64,000 nucleotides of DNA. It comes from Riemerella anatipestifer (GTDB taxonomy: Bacteria > Bacteroidota > Bacteroidia > Flavobacteriales > Weeksellaceae). How positions within the stretch are numbered: position 1 is the stretch's first letter; every line of letters begins with the position of its first letter. The notes under the pieces are model-generated. The model saw only the letters and a program-made list of their open reading frames with translations. It made no database searches and had not been told where the DNA came from. The translations under genes and the position numbers were made by a program. Below are positions 59,764 through 64,000 of the stretch, one piece after another. The DNA lies in contig NZ_CP142016.1 in the NCBI RefSeq assembly GCF_035666175.1, positions 620,001-684,000 on the forward strand, read 5' to 3'.

Positions 59764-60384
59764 TTACTTATCTTGAATATAAAATTTAGGCATCTGCCAA
59801 TGGTATTTAACCGCTAAAGTTCTTATGGTTACAATAAGCAGAATAGTAAAAATCTGAACCACAGGATAAGACAAACGAGTGTAGGTTGCCAAAAGTATAA
59901 AGGTAGCACCGCCTAATATACAAGCTGTTGCATAGATTTCTTTTCTAAATATCAACGGAATTCTATTCAATAGAATATCTCTAATAATCCCTCCAAAACA
60001 CCCTGTAATCGTACCTAGAGTAATGCATATAATAGGGTGAAGCTCGGAACTCATACCTTTCTGTATGCCTATAATTGTGAACAGTCCCAACCCAAAACTA
60101 TCAAATATAAAAAGTGTTACCCTAAAATTTTGCTCAATAGATTTAAAAATCATTGAAATAACACAGGTAACAAAGATAACACCACATATCCACAAATCAT
60201 GCATCCAAAATACAGGTTTAGCTAAAAGTAAATCCCTCACCGTACCACCTCCTACAGAAGTTACAAAAGCGATAATAAGAATCCCAAAAGGGTCTAATCT
60301 TCTTTGCATTGCAGCAAAACTGCCAGACATAGCAAAAGATATCGTCCCTAGAAATTCTATTAAAAAATTGATATTTGCATGCAT
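59764..60384 (-). CDS. TRIC-family (UPF0126) membrane protein
   Basis: The 206-residue protein has seven helices in two repeats, each with a glycine-rich turn: FVTSVGGGTVRDLLL and GTITGCFGGIIRDILLNRIP (split after GIIRD). These repeats define the bacterial trimeric intracellular cation channel homologues, also called YicG or UPF0126. The conducted ion is probably potassium, but some members act as glycine transporters. Start to coaD is 32 bases. Confidence 0.85.
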   Translation of the reverse strand: MHANINFLIEFLGTISFAMSGSFAAMQRRLDPFGILIIAFVTSVGGGTVRDLLLAKPVFWMHDLWICGVIFVTCVISMIFKSIEQNFRVTLFIFDSFGLGLFTIIGIQKGMSSELHPIICITLGTITGCFGGIIRDILLNRIPLIFRKEIYATACILGGATFILLATYTRLSYPVVQIFTILLIVTIRTLAVKYHWQMPKFYIQDK

Positions 60385-60415
60385 TGTTTGTGCTAAAAAT
60401 AATTTTAAATCCGTT

Positions 60416-60874
60416 TTATATTCTTACAGCGTCAGGTACTAGCAATTCGTATTCACCACCGTGGCTTATAATTTCTCTCACAATACTACTACTAATGAAC
60501 GACTTACCTGAGGAAGTCAAAAGAAAAACAGTCTCTAACTTTTTGTGTGCCAAAGTTCTATTTGTATGTGCGATGGCTTTTTCAAACTCAAAGTCGGCAG
60601 GGTTTCTCAATCCTCTTAGGATAAACTGGGCGTCTTTCTCCATACAGTAATCCACCGTAAGCCCTTCAAATGAGTCCACCTCTACATTTCCAAAATGAGA
60701 CACCGATTTTTCTATAAACTCTATCCTTTTCTCAAGTGGAAACATATAATGCTTTTGAGAGTTTTGCCCAATAGCAATAATAAGACGGTCAAAAAGTTTA
60801 GACGCTCGTTCTATAATATCATAATGACCTAGAGTAATAGGGTCAAAAGACCCTGGAAATACAGCTACCTTCAT
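60416..60874 (-). CDS. coaD: Phosphopantetheine adenylyltransferase
   Basis: The 152-residue nucleotidyltransferase has the HxGH site in FPGSFDPITLGHYDIIERA, the family's RGLRNPADFEFEKAIAHTNR (split RGLRNPADFEFE), and SSGKSFISSSIVREI. It makes dephospho-CoA from 4'-phosphopantetheine and ATP, the fourth step of CoA synthesis. It lies six bases after ddl. Confidence 0.95.
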   Translation of the reverse strand: MKVAVFPGSFDPITLGHYDIIERASKLFDRLIIAIGQNSQKHYMFPLEKRIEFIEKSVSHFGNVEVDSFEGLTVDYCMEKDAQFILRGLRNPADFEFEKAIAHTNRTLAHKKLETVFLLTSSGKSFISSSIVREIISHGGEYELLVPDAVRI

Positions 60875-60880
60875 ATTTTA

Positions 60881-61864
60881 TTATTTTGCTAGAGCTTTTT
60901 CTACCTCGTTTCCACACAAATCTGTAATGGAGATACCGTAAATTCTCGCTTGTTGAGGAAGGATACTCGCAGGTGAAAAACCAGGGTTAGTATTCATTTC
61001 TAGCATATAAGGCACACCATCCATAATAATATATTCACTTCTAGAAAACCCTTTCATTCCTAAAGAGTTATAAGCTCTTTTTGCAACTTCCTCTACTCTT
61101 AATCTAGTAGCCTCATCTAGCCTTGCAGGGGTAATCTCTTGAGACGCTCCTTGATACTTTGCTTCATAATCAAAAAATTCTGTTTCTGGGATAATTTCTG
61201 TAATGCCTAAAACAATAGTCTCACCTTTGTAATCTAGCACACCCACAGATACCTCCATACCGTCTAAGAAACTTTCTACTAAAACCTCATCGTCTTCCAA
61301 AAATGCTTTTTCTAAAGCCACTTCAAACTCCGAAACCTCTTTTACCTTAGAAATTCCTAAAGAAGAACCACTTTGGTTAGGCTTTACAAACAGCGGTAGC
61401 TTTAACTCGCTGATAATTTCATCTTTATCATAAGCCTCTCCTTTTTTTATGTAGAAACTTTTAGCAGACGGAATACCATACTTTGCTAATACAGCCAAAG
61501 TATCTTTTTTATTAAAGGTAAGTGCACTTTGGTAAAAATCGCACCCTGTATATTTTTGACCTATGGCGTCCCAATATGCTTGTAACACGCCGTTTTCACC
61601 TGGTGTCCCATGAATGGTATTAAAGCAAACATCAAAACGCAGTACTTCTCCACTAGGTAGATTTACAGAGAAATCTCCCTTTTGTATTGGTAGCTTGGCT
61701 TCATTTTCATCTAAATAAAACCAACCTTCTTTAAGAACTACCACTTTATAAACATTGTATAAATCACGGTCTAAAGAGTCGTAAATTAGTTGTCCACTTT
61801 TTAGGGAAACTTTGTACTCATCAGAGTATCCGCCCATGACTACGGCTATATTTTTTTTGTCCAT
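60881..61864 (-). CDS. ddl: D-alanine-D-alanine ligase
   Basis: The 327-residue ATP-grasp enzyme makes the dipeptide end of the peptidoglycan stem. Seen motifs are NIAVVMGGYSDEYKVSLKSG split, the TIHGTPGENGVLQAY loop, PLFVKPNQSGSSLGISKV, EVLVESFLDGMEVSVG and PYMLEMNTNPGFSPASILPQ. Length is normal. It shares a transcript with coaD. Confidence 0.95.
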   Translation of the reverse strand: MDKKNIAVVMGGYSDEYKVSLKSGQLIYDSLDRDLYNVYKVVVLKEGWFYLDENEAKLPIQKGDFSVNLPSGEVLRFDVCFNTIHGTPGENGVLQAYWDAIGQKYTGCDFYQSALTFNKKDTLAVLAKYGIPSAKSFYIKKGEAYDKDEIISELKLPLFVKPNQSGSSLGISKVKEVSEFEVALEKAFLEDDEVLVESFLDGMEVSVGVLDYKGETIVLGITEIIPETEFFDYEAKYQGASQEITPARLDEATRLRVEEVAKRAYNSLGMKGFSRSEYIIMDGVPYMLEMNTNPGFSPASILPQQARIYGISITDLCGNEVEKALAK

Positions 61865-61938
61865 CAGAATCTAAAATAAAAGTTGAATGCAAAGTTAGTT
61901 AATTTTAAACGCAAGGTTTTATTTTTTCAATGAAAATA

Positions 61939-61968
61939 TTGTTTAAAACAAAAAATAGTCTATCTTTG
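61939..61968 (+). promoter_or_regulatory. Promoter of the SAM riboswitch operon
   Basis: TTG (61939-61941) and TATCTTTG (61961-61968), spaced by 19 bp, match the Bacteroidota -33/-7 pattern. Transcription would start near 61973, before the riboswitch. Confidence 0.65.
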
Positions 61969-62000
61969 CTCTGTATTAGTTCGTTGAAAAACTAGGAAAT

Positions 62001-62128
62001 GTTATCAAGAAAGGTGGAGGGAATAGACCCTGCGAAACCTTGGCAACCCTTCCTCATGGAAGAAGGTGCTAAATTCTACCAAAGTTTTTTGGATAGATAA
62101 CATCAAGAAAATACCTCTTATTTCTTGG
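62001..62128 (+). promoter_or_regulatory. SAM-I (S-box) riboswitch
   Basis: P1 is GTTATC (62001-62006) with GATAAC (62096-62101). Inside are CAAGAAAGGTGGAGGGA, GCGAAACCTTGGCAACC and AAGGTGCTAAATTC, the S-box core. A following hairpin (CAAGAAA with TTTCTTG, 62105-62128) is the likely expression platform. It lowers expression of metX and the next gene when S-adenosylmethionine is plentiful. Confidence 0.92.
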
Positions 62129-62163
62129 CAACATTTCAGTTATTTAAAATTTATAATAAAAGA

Positions 62164-63102
62164 ATGTTGCATCACCTCAAAATTAAAGACTATTTAACAA
62201 CTACTGGATATAGTACCGATATCTCACTTAGCTATGAGTTATTTGGGCAGCCTTTACATACAGCTCCTGTTGTACTCATCAATCATGCTCTAACGGGAAA
62301 CTCTAATGTCGCAGGAACAAAAGGCTGGTGGCAAGATTTGGTAGGAGCAGAAAAAACTATTGACACCAACAAACTCTCGGTAATCTGTTTTAATATCCCT
62401 GGTAATGGTTATAATGATTTCTTTATTGATAATCCACAAGCCTTTACTACTCAAGATGTGGCTCAGCTATTCCTTTTAGGGTTAGAACAACTTAAAATTA
62501 AACAGTTAGACTATCTTATAGGTGGCTCCATTGGTGGTGCTATAGGTTGGGAAATGCTCAATCTTAATAAAAACTTATCCAAAGTATTTGTACCTGTAGC
62601 CTCGGATTTTAAAACAACCGATTGGCTGAATGCCCAATGTTTAGTCCAGAAATACCTCCTAGAAAATAGTGAAAAACCGCTACAAAAAGCGAGAACTCAT
62701 GCAATGCTTTGCTATAGAACTCCCTTTTCACTCAATAAAAGATTTAAAAGGCAAAAAGGAGACGATACTGACCTACTGCAATCTCACGAATGGCTCAATT
62801 TCCACGGTGAAAGCCTTAATGAAAGGTTTACTCTAAAGGCTTATTTACTAATGAACCATCTGCTAACCACCATTGCGGTTGATGAGTCTTCGTTAGCTGA
62901 AATAAAAACAGAATTCCATTTGGTATCAGTAGATAGTGATTTATTTTTCCCTGCTTTTGAGATTGAAGAAACCTATCAACTTTTAAAAACCAATAATGCT
63001 AATGCCCACTACCACGAAATAAAATCGGTACACGGACACGATGCCTTCCTTATGGAATATGAACAAATGAAACATATATTCAAATCAATTATTAAATATT
63101 AA
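62164..63102 (+). CDS. metX: Homoserine O-acetyltransferase
   Basis: From the ATG at 62164 the product is 312 residues. An earlier TTG (62125) overlaps the riboswitch platform. The alpha/beta hydrolase has VVLINHALTGNSNVAG, GTKGWWQDLVGAEKTIDT split, CFNIPGNGY, nucleophile LIGGSIGGAIGWEM, and the acid-base pair VSVDSDLFFP and HGHDAFLMEY. It makes O-acetylhomoserine for methionine synthesis. It is shorter than the 350-380 of classical MetX. The SAM riboswitch supports the role. Confidence 0.9.
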   Translation: MLHHLKIKDYLTTTGYSTDISLSYELFGQPLHTAPVVLINHALTGNSNVAGTKGWWQDLVGAEKTIDTNKLSVICFNIPGNGYNDFFIDNPQAFTTQDVAQLFLLGLEQLKIKQLDYLIGGSIGGAIGWEMLNLNKNLSKVFVPVASDFKTTDWLNAQCLVQKYLLENSEKPLQKARTHAMLCYRTPFSLNKRFKRQKGDDTDLLQSHEWLNFHGESLNERFTLKAYLLMNHLLTTIAVDESSLAEIKTEFHLVSVDSDLFFPAFEIEETYQLLKTNNANAHYHEIKSVHGHDAFLMEYEQMKHIFKSIIKY

Positions 63103-63123
63103 ATCAACTTTAAAAATTATATT

Positions 63124-64000
63124 ATGCCTAATCAAGAAAACCTCAATATATATCCAAACAAAGCCATCATCAATTTTGAAGGCAAGGACTTTCTAGGTCA
63201 AATAGGGATAGACTCTCGTATATTTAACGCTCTTAATAGAGCCAACATTAGCGTTGGCGTTATCTCTCAACAGGCGATAGAAAATGGCATCTCTGTACTC
63301 GTAGACGAAAGCAACGCCGAAGATGCAGTACAATGCCTAAAAGAAGAGTTTAAAAATGAAATTAACCAAGGGATTGTAAGCCAGATTTACAGTGTAGATG
63401 GCATTACTGTGATTGGTCTGGTAACGCCTGATTTCAACAAAATACTTACCGAACTCCAGCGTAACAAAATTTTCCCGTTACTTCTTAACCAAGTGGCTTC
63501 GGCGGGGCGTGTAAACATTGTAGTAGCGACCAACCAAGCCGAAAAAACCAAAAACATTATAGAAACCGAACTTTATGGCAAACCTAAAGCCGTACATTTA
63601 GTATTGTTTGGGCATGGTAATGTGGGTGGTACTTTGATAGAACAAATCTTAGATTCTGCTTATGATATTTTGCAACGAAAGAGAATAGACCTTAAAATCG
63701 TAGCAATAGCAAACTCTAAAAATATTGTGTTTAACAAAGGAGGCTTCGGAAGCGATTGGCGACAGAAAGTGAGATTTGCTAATACCCAAAATACTTTGGA
63801 AGATTTATTTCAATTCGTAAAAGAACATCAGTTTGAAAATCTAATTGCTGTGGACAATACCGCTAGTAAAGACTTTGTAAAAAACTATCTAGAACTAGCG
63901 GAACAAGGCTTCGATTTGGTTTCTTCCAACAAAATTTACAACACTCTTCCGATTGGGGAATATAAAAAATTAAGACGTACCCTAGAGAAAAACAAAAAGA
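63124..64000 (+). CDS. ACT-domain homoserine dehydrogenase, N-terminal part (cut by window edge)
   Basis: The frame opens at ATG 63124 and is still open at the end, 292 residues in. Residues 1-140 are ACT-like (KDFLGQIGIDSRIFNALNRA split, ISVGVISQQAIENGISVLVD split, GITVIGLVTPDF). From about 155 follows the NAD(P)-binding domain (HLVLFGHGNVGGTLIEQIL, VDNTASKDFVKNYLELAEQG split, DLVSSNKIYNT). It looks like the last two thirds of ThrA, without the aspartokinase catalytic domain. It reduces aspartate semialdehyde to homoserine, the MetX substrate. The gap to metX is 21 bases. Confidence 0.85.
   Translation, partial: MPNQENLNIYPNKAIINFEGKDFLGQIGIDSRIFNALNRANISVGVISQQAIENGISVLVDESNAEDAVQCLKEEFKNEINQGIVSQIYSVDGITVIGLVTPDFNKILTELQRNKIFPLLLNQVASAGRVNIVVATNQAEKTKNIIETELYGKPKAVHLVLFGHGNVGGTLIEQILDSAYDILQRKRIDLKIVAIANSKNIVFNKGGFGSDWRQKVRFANTQNTLEDLFQFVKEHQFENLIAVDNTASKDFVKNYLELAEQGFDLVSSNKIYNTLPIGEYKKLRRTLEKNKK

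Noticed and set aside
1-64000. CRISPR array, retron or rRNA genes
   Set aside because: No regularly spaced repeats, no reverse transcriptase frame and no rRNA sequence were seen.

Overview
The window is low-GC DNA from a member of the Bacteroidota. Promoters carry the TAnnTTTG -7 element of that phylum, Shine-Dalgarno sites are weak, and there is a BtuB/BtuG-type vitamin B12 locus, a FISUMP-domain surface protein and two copies of an IS982-family element that look like ISRa1. The flavobacterial family Weeksellaceae fits best, and Riemerella anatipestifer is the most likely source. No database search was possible, so the species is an inference.

Positions 1-28191 are the right-hand part of a siphovirus-type prophage. 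It is integrated at a tRNA-Ser(UGA) gene (28192-28276), with a tyrosine integrase beside it. The left end lies outside the window. The structural genes run left to right: large terminase (cut by the window edge), portal, minor head protein, probable scaffold, a decoration-type gene split by an insertion sequence, E-type major capsid, four connector and completion genes, major tail protein, two tail-assembly chaperone frames that appear to be joined by a -1 frameshift, a 1494-residue tape measure, distal tail protein and a tail-tip protein. The lysis module (HExxH protein, holin, u-spanin candidate, amidase endolysin) follows. Three late transcription units share one promoter design: an AT-rich palindrome exactly 63 bp before the -7 box.

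Four accessory blocks interrupt the late genes, three of them on the opposite strand. They are small HTH and membrane ORFs (3046-4175); an antirepressor operon, a DUF3800 gene with a structured RNA and a lipoprotein (10360-13086); a HigBA toxin-antitoxin pair (17760-18412); and a Panacea-domain antitoxin with an unrecognised partner (25686-26778). The antirepressor operon has a leader with three competing helices. The DUF3800 gene faces a compact hairpin RNA that has its own promoter and terminator. These two and the Panacea pair are the best candidates for an undescribed system.

Positions 28398-64000 are ordinary chromosome: crcB, trxB, a GH3-family protein, transporters, a FISUMP surface protein, the second IS copy beside a decayed DUF4469-like gene, rlmH, a yihY-like gene, a B12 uptake pair under a cobalamin riboswitch, a Kef-type antiporter with its quinone reductase, an ECF sigma factor pair, a nucleoside transporter, a bifunctional nuclease, etfBA, an SDR, rsmD, kdsA, a TonB-dependent receptor, uvrA, a probable LpxE/EptA lipid A modification pair, a TRIC-family protein, coaD and ddl. 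It ends with a SAM-I riboswitch controlling metX and an ACT-homoserine dehydrogenase that runs off the edge.
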